A DNA stretch of 64,000 nucleotides, taken from Colius striatus (lineage: Eukaryota > Chordata > Aves > Coliiformes > Coliidae). The translations under genes and the position numbers were made by a program. Positions 30,924-41,525 of the stretch are shown piece after piece. Position 1 is the first letter of the stretch. Each line of letters begins with the position of its first letter. The notes below the pieces were generated by a model, which saw only the letters and a list, made by a program, of their open reading frames with translations, ran no database searches and was not told the origin of the DNA. The DNA lies in assembly GCF_028858725.1 (NCBI RefSeq), contig NC_084768.1, positions 1,285,853 to 1,349,852 of the forward strand, read 5' to 3'.

Positions 30924-33644
30924 CAAAAAGGTCCATGTGGTCTTTCAGCATGGAGAGAGAGGGGCGCTGCTGGAGGGAGAGCAGAGGCCACAGCAGGCCA
31001 CAGGTCCCTGGCAGCCCGGCTGCCACAGATGCTGCACCAGGGCCCAACCATGGCAAAGCAGCAGCAGGCCAAGAAGCTGCAGAAGCTGGTGGGATGATGA
31101 GTGGATGCTGCTGGCTGGAAAGGGTTGGCTGGAGAACAGGCTGCAGGTTGTGTGTTCTCACTTGTTTGAGGAGCGGGGCTGGAGGTGGAGGCGGCGGCAG
31201 CTGCTGCTGAGGCTGCTGCTGGATCTGCTGACTGCAGCCAGTGTCATTCCTGAAGCTGTTCACAATCTGGAGGCAGAAAAACAGTTACAAAAAGGCACCA
31301 TGAAACTTCAGGAGAGTCAAGAACAAAAGCCTCCACAGAGGGAAATGATGGCTATCCCTGTAAGGGCTGTCAATCCTAAAATCAATCCAGAGACAGAAAC
31401 CTGAGCACATCCCACTAAAGGCTGATAAGAATGACTGGTCACTCAGAGCAGCTGCATTCAAAGCACCTGAGTGTTAACAGCCCATTGGAAAGGGAGGCAG
31501 CTGTGTGAAACAAGCATGACCTGAACTGGCCACATTGTCTGTAAGGAGCTGCCAGCTTCTCTAACAACAGATCATGGCCTGGAGAAGCCAGCTGGGCCTC
31601 AGCCCATTGAGCTTTGCCTAAGGAGACCTCAAGGAACATTTCCTTCCCTTCCAGCTGTTTGCAAACAGACTTTCCTCACAAGCCCTTTCCACCCAAGCCA
31701 TGGCGCTACCTGGTGTACGAACTCGTTGGCCTCTCCAGAGTCAGGAGGAACGTCTGTCCGATGTAATGTTGGGCACTGATGTGCCTCAGGCTCCAGCAGG
31801 GCTGTTCTAATACCTGTGATGAATTGGAACCATCAGAATGGCTCTGAGCCAAACTAAGGAAAGGTCAATGACAATCAGTTCCAAAAGCATGTGGGTTAAA
31901 TGCCTGCCTGTCTGTCTGTGGCAGACCCCAGTAAGTCACCAGAGCTGGCTGTACAGTGTTGTGGGAGACAAAAGGGCTGTGGGCAGCCCAAATGCCTTCC
32001 ATATCCACTCTGGAATTCGCCTGCACCATTATGCTCTCTTCTCATACTCCACCTTCTGCCTGTAGAGATCATTTAAGCAGAGACATTCCAAGGGAAAAAA
32101 GAGCTGGCTGTCTTTTGTTTCTGTCTTTAGCACGAGAAGAGCCCTTTGCTGTTCTGAGGGTACTTCAGTTTTCAGAAGAACAGGTAACAGTGTCATCTCC
32201 TCTTTCAGCTTTCACAAGGTGAGATGTGATGTTTGGAGTTAACAAACATGGCAGTAACACACACAGTCCTCACAGTCACTGTTTCGACAGCAGGGAATAA
32301 CAGCTGCGTCTGTCATTAACTCTTTACACAGGGGACATAACAGCTCCTCGGGAACAGGAACAGCTGAGGAGGAGGAGGAGGAGGAGGAGGTGGAGGATGG
32401 CTCCTGTGGCCAGAAGGGAGGCTTTTCCTTCTTCTTCCGAGCACAAGCTGCCCTGAAGGGAGGGAAGGGAAAGAGAAAGAGAAACATTAAAGATGAGGAA
32501 AGGAAAAGTCATCCTCTCAGACTAGTCAAATCCCTTTCTGACAGCTGGAAATGCATGGAATGAATCCCACCCCTGCTCTGGCAGAGGGTCAGTGCAAAAT
32601 GCAGGCTCATGAGGAGTTTAGTCTCCGAGTCATCACACTGCAGAGAAGGAGGAAGTCTTTGTAACAGCTTCTGTAAAAGGAGCCCTATGACAGAAACCAC
32701 AAGTGCTCCCAATCCCTTTTTCACACAGCCACTCTTGTCAGCACACAGCAGCACCTGCTCAGTTCAGAGCAACAGCACAACTTCAGCCTGTTTCACACGT
32801 GCCATCTGATCAAAGGCAGAGGAAATCTCCAGCCTCAGCCAGTGGTGAAAGTTGACAAGAAGCCTTTGAAACTGAAACCAGAGGCAAAAGGAGCTTTCCA
32901 AGAGAAGGACTCCCCAGGAACAGCACTGAACTCTTGGTCAGAAATGCAGGTTCTTGGCACACCACAAGATGAAGCAGCTTCCAGGGGCACCAACAGCAGG
33001 ACTGCACTGTCTGCATCTTGGAACGGAGGACAGATGGGAAGGTTGAGATACATTGACACTGCTGCCTCCCTCAGAAGGACGGATGCTGGCCATTCTGGCT
33101 GCTCTGCCTCTCTCTCACACACACACACACATGGTTCCTCTTGCTCACTGTCTGGCCAGTCCAATTAGCTCCCCACTTACACATTAGTGGCTGGGATGGC
33201 GTATTTCCCATCGCTCGTCAGCATCGCGCCCTCGTGTTGGGATCATCCACCTCCACCATGAAACTCCTGGGAATTCCAGTGCTCCTTTTCATTCTGGGAA
33301 CAATGTCACAAGGGATCAGAACTTCAAATAAAGCACTTGCAGCCAGCACAAAGCGGGGAGAACAGACTCTAAAGCCCGAACACCAGAACGCTGTGTTCTG
33401 AGAGTCCAGAGACTGTGGAGATCTCTCTGTGCACAGACACTGCTCTCTCGTGGTCCATTCAGTGCAGCTAAAAGCCCCTCAAAGGCCCATTTCTCCTTTA
33501 GCAGCTATTGCACAAAGCATGACAAAGTAGCATTGGCTACTCACAGAGCAGACGTTTGGCTGGTGGCTTTAACTCCTGCAGGCGGGATTCTTCTGTCTGT
33601 AACCGATGAGTTCTTAGGGATCAAGGCATTCTCATCGGTGTATT
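30924..33644 (-). pseudogene. RBBP6-like gene fragment (decayed duplicate)
   Basis: Five minus-strand blocks match parts of RBBP6 in order: 33644-33545 (end of the ubiquitin-like DWNN domain, ALIPKNSSV), 33293-33179 (STGIPRSFM then GKYAIP), 32452 to about 32267 (KKEKPPF and first half of the RING, LLCPLCKELMTDA), 31813-31710 (second half of the RING, RTALLE) and 31266-30924 (VNSFRNDTG and a proline-rich LPPPPPP stretch). Most borders are AG/GT, so this is a genomic duplicate and not a retrocopy. Lesions: a 1-base loss near 33230 shifts frame inside the second block; one RING cysteine is Leu (CPTLH); the zinc-knuckle exons and the first DWNN exon are missing; the donor of the RING exon is irregular. 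RBBP6 is an E3 ligase and 3'-end processing factor. Confidence 0.75.
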
Positions 33645-34207
33645 CTGAAAGCAAAGTCAGCACAGAAAAAGCTGTCAGTCAGTTTGTGAGCAAGTGCCTG
33701 AATGTGGAGTGTCAGAGCCCTTCAGAGAACCCCGCTACAGACAGGACAGCCCCATGGTACATCTAACATCGTGCACTTCTCATCTCAACACACGGGCTGC
33801 AGGCTGCAAGACATCTTCAGGTTTGGGAATCAAACACAAGCAGCACACCCACGTGTGGCAAGAGCAGCTGACTGCAATCCCACTTAAGAGGGATGCACCC
33901 TAAACCAGACCTGCCATAGCACAGGTTGTTGTCATACAAACAGGTATTGAGGGGAATTGAACTGGACTAAAGCCATGAGCTCATTTCACAGATACCAAAG
34001 CACTGCTGTGGCACAGGAAAGGTCCCTCAGGACAGGAGATTACTGTCTTGTGCTTTACAGCCTGAAGAAGGGAAACCAAGAGCAAGCAGGTGGCTTGCTG
34101 AGGACAGCAGACCATGTTACAAGGATCACAAGTGCATCTTGAGGACAACAGCTGGTAATGCATCTGTGACACCTCTGTCTCTGAGAGGAAAATCATGTAT
34201 TGCTATT

Positions 34208-35752
34208 GTGGTTTGGCCCAGCCAGCACAGCTGCACCATGACAGTCTCTCCCTTGGTGCCCCCATTCACCCCCACCCTCGTTAGGATGAAGAGGCCCCAG
34301 CAAAATGGGAGTACAAAGATAAGCAAGCTTGTTGTGGATGGAGACAAGGGCAGGGAGGGCTGGCTGCCAGTTACGGTTTCGGACAAAACAGACTGCAGTG
34401 CTCGACTGAGAGAGGAAAGGAGGAAAGTTTATTCCACAAGAAATGGAATGGAATAAAAGCAAAAAGGGAGCAGGATGATGACTATTACAACCAGCACTTT
34501 AAGATCTCCCTCCCCATCCCTTCTTTCTTCCCTGGCCCAGCTCACTGCTCCCAATATCTCTCTCTCCCGCCCATCAACGGCTCAGGGGGGCAGGGAATGG
34601 GGGATGTGGTCAGTCTCTCACAGATGGGCTCTGCCGCTTCTGTCTTCTCAGATGAGGACGACTCCTGGCATTCTTCCCCTGCTCCAACACGGGATTCCTC
34701 CCACAGGACACAGTCCTTAATGAACTTCTCTGGTGTGGATTGTTCCCTGCAGCTTCTGCCCATACAGGGTCCCTCCCGTGGGACACAGTCCTTGGTGAAT
34801 ATCTCTGGCGTGGATTCTAAACCACGGCTGCAGTTTGTGCAGTTGCAGGGTCCCTCTCTCGGGACAAGGCCTCTTCTAGGCATAAATTTAATGAGCTGCT
34901 TTGTTGTGGGTTCCTCCCCACAGTTACAGCTGTGGATATTGGGTCCCTTCCTCAGCACACGGCTGGCTCTGGCCATAGTTTTAAAGAAGAAAATCACTGT
35001 CCCTGGCTCGGGGTCTGCAGTGAAGTGGTTGGGTCCCCCCCACGGGACACGGCCTCCTCTGGCCATAGTCACTGTCCCTGGCTCGGGGCCTTTAATGAAG
35101 TGAATCACTGCCCTGGTCCGGGGCCAGCTTCAGCAAAATGAGTCTCTGCCCCTGATACAGGCTCAGTATCAAAATGAGTCTCTGCCCCTGATACAGGCTC
35201 AGTATCAAAATGAGTCTCTGCCCCTGATACAGGCTCAGTATCAAAATGAGTCTCTGCCCTGATACGGGCTCAGTATCAAAATGAGTCTCTGCCCCTGATA
35301 CGGGCTCAGTATGAAAATGAGTCTCTGCCCTGATACGGGCTCAGTATCAAAATGAGTTTCTACTGCTGATGTGGGGTCTTTAAAGAAATGAAAACAAATC
35401 TCAGCTTCACCAGCTCTCTCCATAGAATGCAGGGGAGTCTCTGCTGCAGCACACCTCCTCCCCTCCTTTATCATTGACCTTGGAGTCCGCATGGTTGTTT
35501 CTCTCACTGTTCCTTCTTCTTGCACCATCACCAGCCAGAAGGAAAAAAAAGGGCAGAAGAAGGCAGAAGATGGAGGAAGAAACCTCCCCTTCCGGCTGCT
35601 TCTTAAAAAGTGCTGGTGGAGGCATCTCTTTGGCTCAGCCCCAGCAGTGGGTCTGGCTCAGAGCTGGGGAGAGTTGCAAGAAACTTCTTACAGGAGCCAT
35701 CTTTACAGCCCCTTCCCCCTCACCAGAAAAGGCTGTCATGTCAAACCATGAC
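34208..35752 (-). mobile_element. Long LTR or LTR-derived element with internal tandem repeats
   Basis: The plus strand starts TGTGGTTTGGCCCAGCC and ends AAACCATGACA, TG...CA termini typical of an LTR read on either strand. The first 250 bp match 28136-28385. Internally there are degenerate repeats around TCCCTGGCTCGGGG (34990-35130) and a tandem array at 35135-35370. Its length of about 1.5 kb is long for an LTR, so a small composite element is possible. Confidence 0.6.
35135..35370 (+). repeat. Tandem repeat, unit about 36 bp
   Basis: About six copies of AATGAGTCTCTGCCCCTGAT plus CAGGCTCAGTATCAA, differing by single C losses and substitutions. Confidence 0.9.
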
Positions 35753-38354
35753 AGTGTCACAGAGCACTATTGCAGTGGCCAGATGTGCTGCCATGTCACA
35801 CAGCCCCGCTGCAAAGCCCAGATGTGCTGTTGTGTTACACCGTACTGCTTCAGTGCTCACATGTGCTGTTATTTAATGGAGCACTGTGTCCAGTGCCCAG
35901 TGGTGCTGAGACGTCACAGATCCCTGCTGTAGTGTCCTGGAGAGCTGTGATTTCACAGATCACTGTTGCAGTTCACAGATGTTCTATGATGTCACACAGC
36001 CCGCTTTCAGTGCCTAGATATGCTGTGATGTCACAGAGCACTGGTGCAGTGTCCAGATATGCTACTATATATGAGAGCACTGCTACAGTGCCCAGACGTC
36101 CTGTCATGTCACTGAGCGCTTGTGCAGTGTCCAGAGGTGCTGTCATGTCACACAGTCCCTCTGAAAAGCCAAGATATGCTTTTCTGTTACAGAATCATGT
36201 TGCAGTGCGCACATATGATGTGATGTCACAGAGCCCAGTGCTGATGCGACGTCATAGAACCCCTCTACAGTTCCCTGCAATGCTGTGATTTCACAGAGAA
36301 CTGTTGTAGTGCCAAGATGTTCTCTGATGTCACACAGCCCCCTTCCAGGGCGTAGATATGCTGTGATGTCACAGAGCACTGGTGCAGTGTCGAGATATGC
36401 TGTGATGTCACAGAGCACTGTAGCAATGTGCAGTTGTGATATGATGTCATACAGCACTATTGCAATGCCCACATGTGCTGTGATGCCACAGAGTCCCGTT
36501 TCAGTGCCCAGATATGATGTGAAGTCACATACCACTGCTACAGTACCCAGACGTCCTGTGATGTCACAGAGCATGATTGCAGTGCCCAGATATGCTATTA
36601 TATATCAGAGCAGTGATGAAGTGCCCAGATGTCTTGTAATGTCACAGAGCTCTGTTGCAGGGCCCAGTGGTGATGTGATGTCACAGAATCCCGCTGAAAT
36701 GTCCAGGAGTGCTGTGATTTCACAGAGCACTGTTGCAGTGCCAAGATGTTCTATGATGTCACACATTCTCTGTCCAGTGCCTAGATATGCTGTGATGTCA
36801 CAGAGCACTGTAGCAATGTGCAGTTGTGATATGATTTCATACAGCACTGTTGCAGTGCCCACATGTGCTGTGATGCCACAGAATCTTGCTGCGGTGCCAT
36901 GGAGTGCTGTGATGTCACGGAGCGCTGTTGCAGTGCCAGGATGTTCTATGATGTCACACAGCACCCTTCCAGTGCTTACATATGCTATCATGTCACAGAG
37001 CACTGGTGCAGTGTCGAGATATGCTGCGATGTCACAGAGCACTGTAGCAATGTGCAGTTGGGATATGATGTCATACAGAACTATTGAAGTGCACACGTGC
37101 TGTTATTCCACATGTGCCGTTTCAGTGTCCAGATATTATGTGAGGTCACAGAACACTACTACAGTGCCCAGACATCCTGTGAGGGAACTTTTGCAGTGCC
37201 CAGATGTTTTGTAATGTCACAAAGCACTATTGCCCAGATGTGTTGTTGTCACACAGCCCCGCTGCAAAGCCCAGATGGTCTGTTGTGTTACAGAATTATG
37301 TTGCAGAGAGCACATATGCTGTGATATCAGTGCAGTGATTGCAGTGCCCAGTGGTGATGTGACGTCACAGAACACTGCTGCAGTGTCCAGGAGTGCTGTG
37401 ATTTCATGGAGCACTGTTGCAGTGCCAGGATGTTCTATGATGTCACACAGCACCCTTCCAGTGCTTACATATGCTATCATGTCACAGAGCACTGGTGCAG
37501 TGTCGAGATATGCTGCGATGTCACAGAGCACTGTAGCAATGTGCAGTTGGGATATGATGTCATACAGCACTGTTGAAGTGCACACGTGCTGTTATTCCAC
37601 ATGTGCCGTTTCAGTGTCCAGATATTATGTGAGGTCACAGAGCACATCTATAGTGCCCAGACGTCCTGTGATGTCACAGATCACTATTGCAGTGCCCAGA
37701 TGTGCTGTCGTGTCACACAGCCCGACTTCAAGGCCCAGATGTGTTGTTGTGCGCACAGACCTATTTCAATGCACACATGTGTTGTGATGTCACAGAGCAC
37801 TGTTGCAGTTACCAGATGTGCTGTGATGTCACAGAGCACTCTTGCAGTGCCAGATATGCTATTACATATCAGAGCAGTGATGGAATTCCCAGATGTCTTG
37901 TAATGTCACAGAGCTCTGTTGCAGTGCCCAGTGGTGATGTGACGTCACAGAATCCCGCTGACGTGTCCTGCAGTGCAGTGATTTCACGGAGCACTGCTAC
38001 AGTCCCCAGACATTCTTTGATGTCACAGAGCACTATTGTAGTGCCCAGATGTGCTGTCATGTCCCGCAGCCCCTCTAGGAAGCCCAGACATGCTGTTGTG
38101 TTACACAATCATCTTGCAGCGCCCACATTATCTGTGATGTCACAGAGCACTGTTGCAGTGCCCAGTGGTGATGTGACGTCACAGAATCTGGCTGCAGTGT
38201 CCTGCAGTGCTGTGATGTCACGGAGCACTGTTGCATTTCCAAGATGTTCTATGATGTCACACAGCACCCTTCCAGTCCCTAGATATTCTATGATGTCACA
38301 GAGCACTGGTGCAGTATCGAGACATGCTGTGTTTTCACAGGGGACTGTAGCAAT
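35753..38354 (+). repeat. Minisatellite array, 39-bp unit with CRE-like motifs
   Basis: About 2.6 kb (roughly 65 copies) of a diverged unit resembling TGATGTCACAGAGCACTGTT followed by GCAGTGCCCAGATATGCTG. The unit is 13 codons long, so long open frames appear by chance. Most units carry TGATGTCA; perfect TGACGTCA occurs at 37360-37367, 37940-37947 and 38174-38181. Higher-order repeats exist: about 36930-37140 is nearly repeated at 37410-37620. The array starts at the LTR end and stops at a solo LTR. Confidence 0.92.
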
Positions 38355-38856
38355 TGTTATAAGTTGCTGTGATAAAGTTCACTGGCCAATTTAAGTGACT
38401 CATGGATCAAATTTATTAAGCAAGCGGCAAATAAGCAAAACAGCGCTGGGCGGCCGGGAGACTCTGCTCACCAACGACTCACGAGCCCCCTCCCGTATCA
38501 CAGTCCCTTGATACAGTCCTGGTCAGTCGGGTGCATCGCTCCCTGGTGAACTCTGCGCATGTGCTCATCTTGTGACTGGGGGGGTCTTCTTCTGCCTCCC
38601 GGTGGTTGTAGGGTGGTCGCTGGCATGAAGTCAGTAGTCTTCCTCTAGTGGCCCGCTCATGAACTCTTCTCTTGGCCCTTATCAGCTCATGCGCAACCTA
38701 TTGTACCTGCTATAAGCATCTCAGCCAACTGCAGCTGTGCACATTGTAGAAGCTTTACGGTTAAAGTTTTACCAGACTTTTACAATGACTTTAAACGGTT
38801 CCTTGCACAACTGTTCTATCATGATTTGATTAACCAACACGACCTTTTCCATTACA
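38355..38856 (-). mobile_element. Solo LTR related to the gammaretrovirus-like provirus
   Basis: Begins TGTTATAAG and ends CATTACA like the LTRs at 8614 and 15521, and shares blocks such as CCAATTTAAG, AAATTTATTAA and CAGCGCTGGG, but is diverged and about 500 bp long. No clear flanking duplication was found. It is inserted at the end of the minisatellite. Confidence 0.75.
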
Positions 38857-39546
38857 CTACCTTGCAGTGTCACTGTCTGGTTTTCTCCAGCTCAGGATTG
38901 TGCCTCCCCAAAAGCAAGTGCACATTTGTGTGGATGGAAAGCAGGAGATGTCCTTGAGCTGGCTGAAGTGTGAGCTGGCCTTTAGGCTGCTGTTGTTAGT
39001 GCAGGCAGGATGTTTGGCTCAGCAACAGGGGAGAGAGAAATGCTTTTAGAACTAGAAGAATGTAGTGATCAAAGTCCCAGTCATAGGACACAGACGGTGA
39101 CACAGAAGGGAGGCAGCAGGGCAGCAGCCAAAGCCCATGTTTCAAGGTGCTTGTACAAGAGCACAGTTGCAATACACCAAAGGATGCAAATACTTGTGCA
39201 AGTCACATAGGCTGCCCATAGAGTCCTTAATTCTTCCTGCACTGCAGCTGCCAAACTCAGCCTCTCTGTCCAAGTGCAGAGAATTGATGTGTCTCTGGCA
39301 GAGCTCCCCATTTTCTCTCTGAGTGCCCTGTGTGAAAAAGCAGGGAGAAGATGGTGAGGCTGAGTGATATTTGCCAGTCTGTAGCTTGTCCTGCTGCCCT
39401 GGCTGGGACAGCTGCCCTCTCATTTTCATATGGCCTCAGTGTTTCTGCTCTCAGCTTTTGTCTGCTCAGCAGAGTCTGCTCCCCACCAGGCTTTCATGGA
39501 ATGAGTGCTGGAATGGGACCTGTGTCTTTAACACAGAGCATGAGTG
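38857..39546. other. Intergenic, nothing recognised
   Basis: No gene, LTR or repeat identified; ends at the CTAAAT target duplication. Confidence 0.5.
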
Positions 39547-39552
39547 CTAAAT

Positions 39553-39993
39553 TGCCGCGATTGAGAGACGGAGACATAGCTTGATGCAAGCAAATGTCCG
39601 ATTTTATTGTACATGTTCGAGACATTTATACTTTTTACTGTCAACGCGTAACAAAATGATTGGTTACTAAAATAATCATCACATACATATTGCAGAAATT
39701 GAGCTCCTTATAGGTTGAGTTAATTAGCTGATTTTTAACAAAAAGATCATTAATCTATAAGACAAGACAAGCCTCAAGATTTGTTTCTCAAGGTCATAAC
39801 ATCCTGTTAGTGAGCAGGCTGTTCTTGTTCCGCCACCGCAACTCCCTTGTTCTCTTGCCATATCCCCGCTTCACCACATGTACTTCTTCATATCGATAAT
39901 TTTCCACTGTCCTTCGGCATTCCCTCCTTATCTTATCCTGTAGGCCTAAAAAGACTCAAATCCCACTCAGTCATTAACACAGCACCACCCACA
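39553..39993 (-). repeat. 3' LTR of betaretrovirus-like provirus
   Basis: 441 bp, TG...CA. Contains a 12-bp segment (about 39969-39980) missing from the 5' LTR. The minus strand shows TATAAATG and AATAAA motifs. Confidence 0.95.
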
Positions 39994-40008
39994 TCTCCCC
40001 CTTTTTGT
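39994..40008 (-). promoter_or_regulatory. Polypurine tract of betaretrovirus-like provirus
   Basis: Minus-strand AAAAAGGGGGAGA directly before the 3' LTR. Confidence 0.85.
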
Positions 40009-40009
40009 T

Positions 40010-41473
40010 TTAATCTTCAGCCATCTTCCAAGGTTTAAAATCAGCCTGCTTCTCCACATCAGGACCTTTCGTCGAATCTTGTCGTACAAAAAAAATCTTA
40101 TTAACAGAGGCGGTTAATGATTTCTGCAAACATTGCAAGATACATGGAATCATGATTATTATTACACAAACAATTATAACTATTACAATTCCTTGCTTAA
40201 GCAAATCTTTCAGCCATCCTGTGATTCCCCAGGAAGCTAGCCATCCATCAAATCCATCTATCCCTTCCTGTACATCATGAATTCTGTCCCTTAATTCAGC
40301 AATTTGCTTGTGGATACTCACAGAATGATCAGACAGATTCATACAGCACATTCCTTCAAATTCCTGACACCCATGTCCGTGAGCTAGCAAAAGAAAATCT
40401 ATAGCGGCCCGATTTTGCAACACGGCGTGTCGCAGACTATCTACATCTTGAGCTAATCCTGACAAAACGTCAGAAGTCGTATTGAATTCTTTGACAGCCC
40501 AACACGCCAATTTTCTTATGTTATTCCAATTTCCGGCAGCCTGAGCACCAGGCATAAAAAGAGATAGAGCCACAGTTGCTCCCAAAGTTCCAAGTTGGAC
40601 ACGGTCATCACAGTCTGGTCGTAAATACCGAAGCTCTCTTTTCGTTCTATCATGAGAACGGTTAATCAAATCTCTCATACGAGGTGCAAACAGGGTGAGT
40701 TTCCCAATATAACATGGTCCACCTATAGGTCGGGCAGGGATTCCCGGCCAGGCTCTATCTCCACAAATTAAAAAATACCCTTTTGGCAATCGCACCTGTC
40801 CGGGAATATTAGATACGTCACTAAACCCAAACCCTACATTCCTAGAGATGTTCCAATGGTCACACTTGCCTGTGATGTTCTGATAATATATTAATGAGTC
40901 CAATGTTTTCTTATCGCCACTCTGGATTAAAAATCTTTTCCATCCATCACCAAAATAAACTACTCCAGTCCCATTTACAGGTAGAATTGTGGGGCGCATA
41001 CCGGTACAGTTTGTACGATTTGAAATGTCTTCCCATTCTCCTTGAGGAGGGAAGGATCCCCAAAGTGCAAGTTCTTGAAATGGCAATGGGTTAGAGACAT
41101 TAAGCATCTGGATCAATCCTTGTTGAAACATAGCTCCCTGTATCACAGGCCAATAATTACTCTTTATACATTCTCCCTGATCATTGTTTCTTCGCCATTG
41201 CCGATAGGCGTTATTAAGGTTATTCGATAAATCAGAGTCGTTTACATAACCTAAAAAATCATCCAAGTTTACATAAGGGTAACCAATTAAACATGTTCTA
41301 AATGGATCACCAACCTGTGCTAGGGACAGGCAAAAGTCTGTAGTACCAGTGCGATTGGCCCATGTAAGCCACACATTGGTACGAGGGTCAATATGATGCA
41401 GATCAAATCCTGTTACAATGTTTACAGCCATACTCACAACAAGCCCAATTATTCTTCTATACATTTTAAACAT
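40010..41473 (-). CDS. Endogenous retroviral Env (ERVK-type provirus), intact
   Basis: 487 residues. A hydrophobic N-terminal segment ends near residue 21, like a signal peptide. The surface part has several Cys and N-glycosylation sites. A furin-type RTKR site (about residue 280) is followed by a transmembrane subunit with an internal, cysteine-flanked hydrophobic fusion-peptide-like stretch, an LQNRAAIDFLL heptad/immunosuppressive-type region, a CX6CC motif (CQEFEGMCC) and a long membrane anchor near residue 430-455. This subunit organisation resembles alpharetroviruses more than typical betaretroviruses. The frame ends 16 bp before the 3' LTR. Confidence 0.9.
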   Translation of the reverse strand: MFKMYRRIIGLVVSMAVNIVTGFDLHHIDPRTNVWLTWANRTGTTDFCLSLAQVGDPFRTCLIGYPYVNLDDFLGYVNDSDLSNNLNNAYRQWRRNNDQGECIKSNYWPVIQGAMFQQGLIQMLNVSNPLPFQELALWGSFPPQGEWEDISNRTNCTGMRPTILPVNGTGVVYFGDGWKRFLIQSGDKKTLDSLIYYQNITGKCDHWNISRNVGFGFSDVSNIPGQVRLPKGYFLICGDRAWPGIPARPIGGPCYIGKLTLFAPRMRDLINRSHDRTKRELRYLRPDCDDRVQLGTLGATVALSLFMPGAQAAGNWNNIRKLACWAVKEFNTTSDVLSGLAQDVDSLRHAVLQNRAAIDFLLLAHGHGCQEFEGMCCMNLSDHSVSIHKQIAELRDRIHDVQEGIDGFDGWLASWGITGWLKDLLKQGIVIVIIVCVIIIMIPCILQCLQKSLTASVNKIFFVRQDSTKGPDVEKQADFKPWKMAED

Positions 41474-41525
41474 GATATCAAAACAGAATGCTAGGCTTTA
41501 TGCTTAATAACCTCCAAAACTGCCG

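Noticed and set aside
36285-37214. Long open frame of 309 codons in the 35.7-38.3 kb region
   Set aside because: It follows from a 39-bp (13-codon) tandem repeat lacking stops in that frame; the peptide is purely repetitive and similar frames exist on the other strand.
35753-38354. CRISPR-like array
   Set aside because: Regularly spaced repeats, but units are contiguous and diverged without unique spacers, and the host is a vertebrate.
38347-38862. Target-site duplication around the solo LTR
   Set aside because: Flanks GCAAT and CTACC do not match; insertion into the tandem array or later change could have erased it.
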